Below are positions 55,163 through 64,000 of a stretch of DNA of 64,000 nucleotides, piece after piece. The position numbers were made by a program, and so were the translations under genes. The stretch comes from Tenebrio molitor. Taxonomy: Eukaryota > Arthropoda > Insecta > Coleoptera > Tenebrionidae. The stretch covers positions 7,688,001-7,752,000 of the forward strand of contig NC_091053.1 of the NCBI RefSeq assembly GCF_963966145.1. The letters are read 5' to 3'. Below the pieces are notes generated by a model. The model was given only the letters and a program-made list of their open reading frames with translations. It was not told the origin of the DNA and ran no database searches. Position 1 is the stretch's first letter; every line of letters begins with the position of its first letter.

Positions 55163-56099
55163 GTACAATTGCGGCCACGGAATTTTGGCCGTCACTTGTC
55201 ATTCCATTGACATGAGATGTAAAGCGGCCCTTACGTATTCCTAACCTCACTTTTTGCTATTTCAAGACTTGTCATTTTGACGCTGACTGACTTGCATGAA
55301 AACGCGCTTCCTCATTGCCTGCAACAAGTCAGGCACACACATATTTACATGTATATGCAGGAATAAGGCAAAAAGATTCATTCCCCTCGGATTCAAGACA
55401 AGACTTTCTTGGATCTTCTTGAATCTTAGCTCTCTGTAGTCTCGGTAAGATCTGTGCACCCTAACGCAGGTGCGCATGTGCTGCATAACGCCTTTCATTA
55501 AATAAGCACAAACATGCCTTCCTGCACATAATGCGATATCTTGTAAAGCTACTTTAAGAAACGATCAAACAATGATATTTTATTAACCTAATGTTGACAA
55601 AGAGAAAGAAAGCGTAAATAGGTAGGGATGATAAATATAAAAATAAAAAAAAAACATAATAAATAGGTAGGTATTAGAAACATGCAAAGAAACTAGTATT
55701 TTGTAACTGCCCGATTTGCGTCTAAAACTTTTCTTAGTCTATTGGGCATGGAAAGGCATAGATTTCTGATGTAGTCCTGAGGTAACGCGTGCCATGCATC
55801 AGTGATCGCAGTAAGGAGTTCCTGTCTATTACGATAAATTTGTCTCTGTTTTTGCAAATGCCTTACCAAAAAACCCTACATATTCTCTATCGGGTTCACA
55901 TCTGTACTACGACTGGACCAGGCGAGGACGTTTATATTTTGATCCTGGAACCATGTTGCTACCCTATGAGACGTATGCACGGAGCAGTTGTCCTGCTGAA
56001 AGATAAAGTTTTGATTGGGATAAACCCTAGTCACTGAAGGGCGCATCACATTTTCCAGGATCCTAATATGACGGCTAAAATTCCGTGGCCGCGATAGTA
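55163..56099. mobile_element. 937-bp Tc1-like element inside the LINE
   Basis: TA-flanked ends caattgcggccacggaattt and the inverted aattccgtggccgcgatag. The interior carries the transposase remnant described next. Confidence 0.85.
55690..56030 (-). pseudogene. Tc1-family transposase remnant
   Basis: On the minus strand FIFQQDNCSVHTS (second catalytic aspartate block), WFQDQNINVLAWSS, then DVNPIEN followed by a stop, and a tail with LPQDYIRNLCLSMPNRLRKV. The order matches the C-terminal half of Tc1 transposases (QQDNAP-HTS, WP--SPDLNPIENLWG). Substitutions and stops show that it is inactive. Confidence 0.8.
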
Positions 56100-56850
56100 T
56101 ATACTTTGACGAACGACTTAATTTTAACTATCATATGGACATTGCAGTAAATAAAGCATTAAGTATGTTGGGTTTCATAATTAGAAACTCGAGGGACTTC
56201 ACCAACATTGAAATTTTTCAACTATTATTCAAAACTTATGTCATTCCCTGCTTGGAATATGCCTGTTTAGTTTGGAACCCCTTTTATCAATGTCACGTAA
56301 CTTCTATCGAGGCTGTTCAAAGAAAATTTTTAATCTACTTGCATTTCAAAGTATTTGGTGTATTTCTTCTGGTGGGAACTCATAATCATATTCTTTACGA
56401 GCAATTTAACTTTTTGTCATTAGCTAATAGGAGAAAAATTATTATATTATTATTCCTTCATAAATTGATCCATTATACTCGTAGAATTGATTGTGCTGAT
56501 CTACTTCAGAGATTATATCTTTGTATTCCTCGAGTTAATAATAGAAACGTTCTGCCTTTGTATGCGGCTATGCCTAGATCTAACACCCTACTTCGTGCAC
56601 CTATTCAATCTATGTCAAGTCTGTACAATGCAGTTTGTAAAGATTTTGACATCTATTACGTTTCTGGGTGTTATTTTCGAAAATCTCTTACGATCTATTT
56701 TGTAAATAAATGTTAGGATGAATATCATTTAGCATTAATTTAGTTTCATGTATTATTATTACTAATGTCATTTTTTTGTCATTTTTGCTCTGTAATTGGT
56801 TCTTCCAGAACTGTTGGGCAAATAAACATTATTATTATTATTATTTGTTT

Positions 56851-57754
56851 AATTAACTTGTCATCGCATTTGAAGATTTGACGTTTGTTCGAAAATTTGA
56901 TATAAACAGGATAAAGTAATCTACCTACCTAGCTTATCTGTTTATTTTCCAGATTATATGATTGATCTACCAACTTGCTTTATTGAATTGGCTTTCATTT
57001 ATCAATAACTTATTTCACTTTTGACACTTTTGACATTTGTATTTTGGGACAGTTTTACCATAAACATTTCATGATTAACTTTCTCACCTTAGCGAAAAAG
57101 TTGAATTTTCTCACCTCAAATGAGGTATCCACAGCCTACATTTCTAACCGGTAGGGAAAAAAATCTTTTTCTTCCTACACTATGGTGAAGTTCAATTTTA
57201 CCGTCTCCATAGGGACGAGAAAGTAGGTGTTTCTACGGCTAGTCTTGCAAAAAAAAAAACACAAATAGCTAGGCAGTAAATTTTTTTACTTTTTTCAATA
57301 GAGGGCACTGCAATAATAAGTTAAATTAAATTTACAAAAAAAAAAGATTTTTACGATTTTAGGTAACTTTTTTGGTTCAAACAAAAGCTGTATTCTTTTT
57401 ATAATATAACCTGGTTAATAAAATCTAATATAAGTAAATTTTTATTTTAAAATTACCAACAGATATAGATTTCTGCAGAAAGTTATATCTAACTGTGTGT
57501 AGGTGCCGCTGCGTTTCGGACTGTTTGTTTTGTTATTATATCAAATGCTTATTGTTGACAGTTTGTTGACACACAAAACAAATTTTATTTGTATAAAAAT
57601 ATTTGTATTGTACGCCGCCTGAAATGCAAGACAAAGCGCTCGACGTTTCGCTTAATTTGCTACCGGAAAAATCAAGAGGCAAATATCAGCTTCAGTATAA
57701 AATTATTGCAGTCATGTTGTGTAGGAAGAAAAATAATGTGTCAACCTTGGCCAC
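56851..57754. other. No recognised gene
   Basis: AT-rich sequence with short imperfect repeats (ctcacctta-agcgaaaaagttgaa region near 57100). No protein, RNA or element termini recognised. Confidence 0.5.
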
Positions 57755-57843
57755 AAAGTGATTTTTCCAGGCTTCAAGAAGTGTCCAGGCTCGCTAAAGC
57801 TCGCCTGTACATTTCTTCTTTCAGCCTGGAAAAATGTCACTTT
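57755..57843. repeat. Hairpin with apex ctcgctaaagctcg
   Basis: aaagtgatttttccaggct pairs with agcctggaaaaatgtcacttt across the loop. Confidence 0.65.
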
Positions 57844-58024
57844 ACTGCCTAGGCCTACAATAGTTATTTGGATCACAGAAAATGATATTTTGCGAGTGTG
57901 AGTGATATTGCGTAGCCGAGGCGAGCAACACGAGCACTCTCCAAAACATTTTCTGGACGTGTAATCCACAAAATTTTTCATGCCGACAAATTTAAATCAT
58001 TTTTAAAAAGTAAAAAAATTGTTT

Positions 58025-58105
58025 TACAAACGGAATCAAACCCGCGACCCTCGCGTCCCTGAGCCGAAATGGAGTCCGTTGGCTATATTCAATGCTGCCT
58101 GCCCA
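58025..58105 (-). mobile_element. tRNA-derived SINE, second copy
   Basis: On the minus strand the B-box-like gggtttgattcc follows the tagccaacggactcc A-box-like segment. The body ctcagggacgcgagggtcgc is shared with the copy at 40082-40264. Confidence 0.6.
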
Positions 58106-58207
58106 TTCTCTAATCAAGGTCACTTTTGTAAGTACTAGGCCGGGAATTTTACGTTCCCGGCGGCAAAACCGTCGATAATGGCCGGCGGCATGAAATACGA
58201 GTATACT

Positions 58208-58276
58208 ATTGTTCACGCGAATTGCATGTTCGACCACGACGCGCAGCGGAGTGGACCATGCAATTCAAGTGAACAA
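58208..58276. repeat. Hairpin with apex cacgacgcgcagcggagtg
   Basis: tgttcacgcgaattgcatg pairs with catgcaattcaagtgaaca. Confidence 0.6.
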
Positions 58277-58299
58277 AATCGGCCTTACTCTCGAGTGTG

Positions 58300-58583
58300 T
58301 ACAGGTCGACCAGAACAGCTTGGCTAGTGACACAGTGGACTGAAGTCCCGCCCACTAGCGGAGCGCACTTGTTTGTTGTGTCTGGAAGTGTTCAGATCGT
58401 GTACAATCGGGCTAAAATCAGCGCTTCAAGCTTCAAGTGAACAGCATGTCCGGGCTGTTTTCAGCAGATTTGCTTCGTTGAGTGTGCCGCACCTACAACC
58501 GTAGCCACATCCTTGTCTTACAGACACTCGCTCGTTTCCTGGTCGGCGCATCTCAGGCGCCAAGCTATTCTGGTCAAGCTGTA
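58300..58583. mobile_element. 284-bp TA-flanked MITE, second copy
   Basis: Near-identical and equal in length to 33649-33932, with the same 24-bp TIRs. It sits outside the arms, so the family was recently active at two sites. Confidence 0.85.
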
Positions 58584-58751
58584 TTTGGTTTTGTTCGATA
58601 CCTGAGATACCTCCTTGGAAAATGAGTCTGTAAGTTTATATTCAAAATTTTAGATAAATATTTTTTTCACAACTTTTTTGCGCGATTGTACTCTATTTGG
58701 TTGTTTACCACGTCTGTTTCCAAGATGGTAAGCTCTGTTTACTCGTTGCTA

Positions 58752-58987
58752 AAGTGCGTCTATCGATATTTTAAAACGACCTTTTGCTTCCTTCAGTGGT
58801 TTATTGCCAGCTAACAAAGATTGTCGTAAAAATAGTGGGTAACCCATCCTCAATAATCCGCAGGTACCATCGAGAGTTTTTGTTACGGGGTAGGTAAATA
58901 ATCCCCTAGTAATGAGACCATCATAAACGACCCAAAATGTTAACTAGTGTTTAAAAAGTCGTTTCAAAATATCGATAGACGCACTGT
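58752..58987. mobile_element. 236-bp MITE
   Basis: agtgcgtctatcgatatttt at the left and aaatatcgatagacgcact at the right are inverted copies; the similarity extends to aaaacgac on both sides. Confidence 0.65.
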
Positions 58988-59073
58988 AACGATGAACTCG
59001 ATGGTAAGTAATTTTTGGTGTTCTAGAACGGTAAGTAAAGTTTATTCAAAATTAATCGATTATTATAATAATT

Positions 59074-59961
59074 TTTATGTAGACAGAAGTTGAAGACAAG
59101 ATGTGGGGGCACTTTCTGGAAACTCATAAAGCTCTTGTAGTCGGCTTTCCTTGGCGCTGCAATAAAATAGTATTAGCAAACTTGCCGCGACATTGACATT
59201 GTCAAAATTTTCATACCCCGCATTTTCCTTGTCTTCTTGATTAGATACACATTTAGGTTGTTGGTTTCGAAAATAATTGTTCATTTATGTAGACAGAAGT
59301 TGAAGACAAGATGTTAGCACTTTTTGGAAACTCACACGGCTCTTGTAGTCGGCTTTCCTTGCTGCTGCAATAAAATAGCATTAGCAAACTTGCCGCGACA
59401 TTGGCATTGTCAAAATTTTCATACCCCGCATTTTCCTTGTCTTCTTGATTACAAATTGAGATCGTTGGTTTCGAAAATTCTTCATTTATGTAGACGGAAG
59501 TTGAAGACGAGATGTTAGCACTTTCTGGAAACTCACACGGGTCTTGTAGTCGGCCTACCTTGCCGCTGCAATGAAACAATTTTAGTAACAGACTTGCCGC
59601 GACATTAGAATTGTCAAAATGTTCATACCCCGGATTTTCCTTGTCTTCTTGAATTCATATTGAGTTCGCTGGTTTCGAAAATTCTTGATTTATGTAGACA
59701 GAAGTTGAAGACAAGATTTTAGCACTTTCTGGAAACTCACACGGCTCTTGTGGTCGGCATTCCTTGCCGCTGCAATAAAATAATATTAGCGAACTTGCCG
59801 CGACATTAGTATTATCAAAATTTTCATACCACAAATTTTCCTTGTCTTCTTAATTACACGTTGAGGTCGTTAGTTTCAAAAATTCTTTATTTGTGACGCA
59901 CCCCACATTCAAAGTTTCTTCTACAATATCCACTTCGTTTTCGGAATCACTAATATCACTC
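59074..59961 (-). pseudogene. Tandem array of about 205-bp coding units
   Basis: On the minus strand an ATG at 59961 opens MSDISDSENEVDIVEETLN, followed by four copies of a roughly 68-codon unit containing QEDKEN-GYENFDN-NVAAS and EPCEFP-SANILSSTSVYIN. Unit starts at tatgtagac lie near 59078, 59287, 59487 and 59692. Some units are open across their junctions (59579-59253 is one 108-aa frame), others are broken by stops or frame changes. The acidic N-terminus resembles those of some transposon proteins, but no domain is recognised. Internal exon duplication is the likely origin. Confidence 0.6.
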
Positions 59962-60168
59962 ATTTTACTGCTTGTTTTTCAACACAACTGGCGATATTTG
60001 CGCACAAAAACTGCAATGGCGGTAGTTGTTTGCAGATTGCCTTAGAAACGCGATACAAAAATCGACATTGTGGCAACACGATGTGAAGGGCGTCGTATCG
60101 CATTGCATTCTAGTTGGGAATGTTTTGTAATAAATATTCAATCGCGCAAAAAATCTCATAAGCATGAC

Positions 60169-60243
60169 GAACGTTAATGACAATGTACGGATTTCAGACA
60201 ATATAAACAATTGTCTTCGATCCGTACATTGTCATTACCGTTC
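60169..60243. repeat. Hairpin with 34-bp stem
   Basis: gaacgttaatgacaatgtac and following bases pair with gtacattgtcattaccgttc, with a 7-base loop (ataaaca). Confidence 0.75.
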
Positions 60244-60264
60244 TTTAAACTTAATATACTATTT

Positions 60265-60415
60265 TGACAGTTTAGGATATTGAATTGCAATCTATGCGAT
60301 CGTTTAAAAAATCTTCCAACATTGTTCCAAAAATGGTTTGAATATTTTCATCAGAACAAAAGTTAACAGGGGGTATAAGTTTTACCATGCAATTCCCTAT
60401 GGCAACAGTTAAAAA
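60265..60415. repeat. Dispersed repeat, copy outside the arms
   Basis: Diverged copy of 8650-8820 and of its mirror at about 50925-51065. Confidence 0.65.
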
Positions 60416-60989
60416 AAATGCACTGTACATGCGTTATGTATACATATTATTTACATATAGTTTTAGCACTACTAACTGTACATACTTGTAATGAACAGCA
60501 CAATGGATATGTAATTCATCATTAAAGTATTTTGAAAACTCGTAAATATATTTTCAAATCTGTTTGTTAAACTGAATCGCAACCTGCTATCGTTGTAGTT
60601 CAACCAACACTCACTTTCACACATCACATATCATAAAAGCATAAAAGAATTTTCCTTTAATCTTCTTCAAAATGTAATATCCTTTGTATTAAAAATTTTT
60701 AATGTAAGGGCCATGTGTAAGAAGAAGAATGCTGGAATGAGGAAACCCACTAAATCGTGGTTACATAGGGTATACGAGGTATACGGGGTAGCGCCAGAAT
60801 TACCCGGCTTGACTACGAAGGAGGCAAAATAAAGCAAAATTTTTCAAATTATTTTTCGATATAATCTCCCTTCACTTCAATACCCTTGTTACATCTTTTA
60901 ACTAACAAGCCAATTCCTTTAAAAAATATCATTTTGGTTTATTCTCAAAACGGGCTACTACTGCTGCTTTTAGCTCATTATTATCATCG

Positions 60990-61863
60990 TTAAAATGTCA
61001 CCCACGTAGATTTCTTTTTAAATATCCAAATATATAATAGTCGCTAGGGATCATGTCTGGGCTATAAGGAGGATGGTCGCTTTGGTCGACCCCAAAATCC
61101 AGGATGACGACTTGTATCAGGGCGCCTCTGGTTAGCTTCCCCCGTCTCTTTTCGCGTATGTTTTCCCGCAATTTATGAAGCAATGCTGCATAACATTTTT
61201 CACTGACTGTGGTGTTACGAGTAGTTTCCTTAAAATCTATAAGAAGCAATGACAATAACAGAAAATTGTGGCGATTACCATTCTCGTTGATTGACAAACT
61301 CTCAATTTTCTGGGTGGTGTTTCACCCTTACGTCGCCATTCCATCGATTCCTTTTTCAACAGAGGATCATAGTACAAGACCATTGTTTCATCTCCTGTTG
61401 CAATGGTTTCCAACACAGCTTTTGGGTCTGATCCACAGAGTTTTGAAAGTGTTCGTGCACATTCAACTCGATGTTGCCGCTGAACAGCCGAAAGAAGTTT
61501 GGCAACCCATCTTGCGCTGACTTTATGCATTCCCAAATGGTCAAGCAGCATCTGGCGAAGACTTGTATTAGAAGGCTTAACCATTTCTGATATTGATGAC
61601 GGCGGTCACTTAATTCCAACTCTTCAACAAGGGCAATTTTGTCATCTGTGAACCTCTACTGGTCGACCAGATCTTGCATCATCTTCGAGGCACTCTTGTC
61701 CCATACGAAAACGCTTTGCCCATTCTTTTACTACAGAACAGGAAGGAGAACTTCCTGTACACGTCATCCAAATTTTATTTGATAATTTAGGGAGTCAACA
61801 TTTCCTTTACTAAGAATTTTATCACAGCTCGATTCTCGATTTGACTCACTTGAGACATTTTAC
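60990..61863 (-). pseudogene. Mariner transposase, broken
   Basis: An ATG near 61861 begins MSQVSQIENRAVIKFL. Further frames contain VSARWVAKLLS, LCGSDPKAVLETIATGDET (first catalytic aspartate region), KKESMEWRRKGETPPRKLRV, LIDFKE, LRENIREKRRGKL and YSPDMIPSDYYIFG (third catalytic aspartate region). This order is that of full-length mariner transposases of about 345 aa. The second aspartate block is disrupted, and several frameshifts separate the pieces. Confidence 0.85.
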
Positions 61864-62123
61864 TGAATAGAATAGAATAGTGTTTAAGATACCCTCAATT
61901 AAAAAATATTTAACGTAGAACGTCAATTTTTTTTGTAAGGCTTTCTAAGATAAGTATCTTTTAAACGCTAAAAGGTTGTCCTGCTAGTATAATTTAAAAA
62001 AAAAATCTTATTCAATATTGTTTGTAAAATTTTTTGGAAAATTTGATATGATTTAAAGTTTTTTATAATGACAATGAAAAGAACAAGACTTAAATACCCA
62101 TTACTATTCAAAGTTTCAATAAA

Positions 62124-62290
62124 TATCGTGAAAAACTGAATGTTTTCCATAAATAGCATAATTATTGTTTAAATAATATAAATATTTATGTGCCCCAACC
62201 AAAATGTTTCTGATTTCAAATAATATACTCGTATAAAAACACACATTAAAAAATATCATCAAAATCCGAGCTGTTCTTGAGGATTAAGAA
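62124..62290. repeat. Dispersed repeat related to 8930-9110
   Basis: ccaaaatgtttctgatttca and ctgttcttgaggattaagaa are shared with the left arm (about 8930-9110) and its mirror, with substitutions and indels elsewhere. Confidence 0.6.
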
Positions 62291-62299
62291 GTTTTAATA

Positions 62300-63350
62300 A
62301 TAATAATACATAATACATACTTATGTGATAAAGACACAACGTAAAAGTTGTGAATCATTGATCTGTGTATTAATTTATATTGAGAGAAAATTTGATCAAT
62401 TTGTTGTATCACGCAGAAGATAAACGGAACCCACGATACAAGTAAATTCCGCTCCATTTCGGTAGTGCAAATGATACCAGTTGGTAATTCTATTGTACCT
62501 ACTATCGAATTCATGAAAATCTAGTACAGCAAAATTTTGTTGGAGTAAATTGGGCTACATGAAAATATCAAATATAAAGGTCTGTCATTATGACAGTTCG
62601 AATTTAATATGGTCAATTAAAGGTTAAATTTATTCTCGTTTGAATTATTTTGTAAATCTGTAGTAATATTAAACTCGATGAAATGTATTTTTTTGGTTCA
62701 GTTAAATTAAAGAAAAATCTGAATTTTTTTTATATTTTAAATGAAATTTGTGGATAAACTATTTATTTTAGATGCCAAACACCTCATATCTTTTGAACGC
62801 TCATTGAAAGAGCTATCCAACGGTATATCGAAATACATGATGTTCCATTAAAAAAAAAATGACTAAATAAAGAGTTTGCGTTTGAAGCGCCCTCTACGTA
62901 ATTAAGTAAAAATCTTAATGTTTTTCAAGAAGGAAATACAGCGCTGCAAGTTGTGAATGTCAAAAAATTTAGGTTATGTTACGAGTTGGTAGTTTTAAAA
63001 CACGATACGTACAAAACGACCAAAAACAGTATAAAATGTAATTAGCGGTACTTAATAATGGCCCACTGTTTCGATATTCATAAAAGCGACAGGCCGTGCA
63101 CGCATGCCCCCCCTGAGAAACAGAAACATGTTTTATGCGTTATTATTTTCGAGCTGAAAGTCTGCGGGATGCAGGGATTAGATCCGGGAAAATTTGTAAG
63201 GGTGGAACTTTAATTTCTTCTTTAAAATGGTTAGGCAACTTCCATATGACAAGCCGGTAAAGTAAGGAAAAGGAATGACGGGATTTTTAATGGTAAGGAT
63301 TATTAGGGCCTGCATTAAACGTACCCAACAAAGAACTTTGGATGCGTGTG
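62300..63350. other. No recognised gene
   Basis: AT-rich sequence without element termini or protein similarity that I can see. Confidence 0.5.
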
Positions 63351-63352
63351 TT

Positions 63353-63724
63353 TTACATAAGAATCACGCTTGTTTGGAGTGAAAGCTTTCGCACTGACTT
63401 TCGAGGGTTTTGTTCCATTCTACCTCGAACATTCTCAACTACATCTTCTGTAAGTGTAAATGTTCTACCAGTAGGTTTTGCCTTTTTCACATCACCTGTT
63501 TGTAGGTAACGTTGCACCCATCTCGTGCAATGCTGCCTAAACGCGAATAAGGTACCGCGCCGCCCAAAGTACCAACTGGCTCGGGGAACATTTGTTGAAA
63601 TTGGTGCAATGTATCGTCCGTGCTCCGTGGAATACTGCCAACCGTTAGCAGCATCAAAATTTCCAGTCCGAAAGTACGCCATACCAATAAAAATGTCTTG
63701 CTCTAGTGTAAAAACCATTTTCAT
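63353..63724 (-). pseudogene. Mariner-like transposase N-terminal DNA-binding region
   Basis: A 123-aa frame contains FTLEQDIFIGMAYFRTGN, then RWVQRYLQTGDVKKAKPTGR and ENVRGRMEQNPRKSVRKLSL. This is the paired helix-turn-helix layout of insect mariner/IS630-type transposases (T-EQ--FIV--YFRTG, GSV---K--GR, V-E--ENPRKSVR-LS). It ends before the catalytic domain. The element's terminal repeat (agtgatcaacaaggactga on the minus strand) ends at TA 63876. Confidence 0.75.
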
Positions 63725-64000
63725 TAATAAATTGATACAAAAATGACACTTGATTTTGAAGTTTAAATTTGCCCGTCAAAACTGACAACTGAAAATGTAA
63801 TGCTACCAACTCCACTGAAATTTTCATCAGGATGTCATTGTTGCCAACAGCTTCAGTCCTTGTTGATCACTCTGTAAAATTGACGATATTTACAATGTTC
63901 TAAAAAAACCTAATCTAAATAATTATCATCTGTTATATTTTCTCCAAATTTTCAAAGTTTGGTTTGTCCGGACACAAAAGAGCGAATAGTTTACTAACAG

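Larger units (their letters stand above)
53190..56850 (+). pseudogene. 5'-truncated Jockey/CR1-like LINE, ORF2 reverse transcriptase with (ATT)n tail
   Basis: The reading starts at the end of the endonuclease (GYHISISVCLSTYDI). Reverse transcriptase motifs follow in order: DNYRPISILSNFSKIFE, TDFAKAFDRVDH, SGIPQGSNLGPLLF and the catalytic LYADDNNMYS. The usual C-terminal region with FKTYVIPCLEYACLVWNPF ends at a stop at 56716, followed by a 3' UTR and (ATT)n near 56825-56850. An in-frame stop at about 53856 and two transposon insertions (54260-54629 and 55163-56099) break it. Removing each insertion with one TA restores the coding frame at that site. Dead, but fairly young by its intact motifs. 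Confidence 0.88.

Noticed and set aside
1..64000. CRISPR array, bacterial operons or riboswitches
   Set aside because: No regularly spaced short repeats with unique spacers, no dense co-directional long frames; introns and insect transposons indicate a eukaryotic genome.

Overview
The window looks like repeat-dense nuclear DNA from an insect. It is AT-rich, its recognisable introns are only about 47-61 bp, and it is packed with Tc1/mariner-type elements, TA-flanked MITEs, a BEL/Pao retrotransposon remnant and a Jockey/CR1-like LINE. A beetle is possible, but the sequence does not settle the order. I see no intact, clearly functional host gene. The host-like coding sequence is made of exon fragments embedded in repeats.

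Layout. 1-7224: foldback and hairpin elements, including a nested 2.2-kb element, then a pyrimidine-rich stretch without a recognised gene. 7225-24451 and 29613-52476: the two arms of a very large inverted duplication around a 5.2-kb spacer (24452-29612). The arms are nearly identical over most of their shared length. They differ by a 2.1-kb solo-LTR-like insertion in the left arm (9216-11303), an approximately 8.4-kb segment present only in the right arm (about 32483-40851), and smaller rearrangements. 52477-64000: dispersed repeats, a LINE interrupted by two related TA elements, a tandem array of about 205-bp coding units, and mariner-like transposase remnants.

The most striking content is a set of co-oriented fragments of conserved animal genes in the inner halves of the arms. 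They are the C-terminal aspartate transcarbamoylase part of CAD (with introns, stop and poly(A) signal), the N-terminal half of a G-alpha-12/13 (concertina-type) subunit, several pieces of par-6 (PB1, semi-CRIB, PDZ), two parts of armadillo/beta-catenin, a cadherin, and an exon with weak CBF-beta (Brother/Big brother) similarity. A two-exon proline-rich fragment lies in the opposite orientation. Introns and splice sites are retained, so capture was at DNA level. Fragments are joined directly to each other and to an approximately 372-bp AT-rich unit with (ATT)n tracts that recurs beside many of them. Many are frameshifted or internally deleted.

My reading is that a composite, gene-fragment-collecting repeat was assembled first, then duplicated in inverted orientation, after which each arm gained its own insertions and deletions. 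The capture mechanism (Helitron/Helentron-like, template switching at (ATT)n, or repair) cannot be settled here because I found no convincing element termini.
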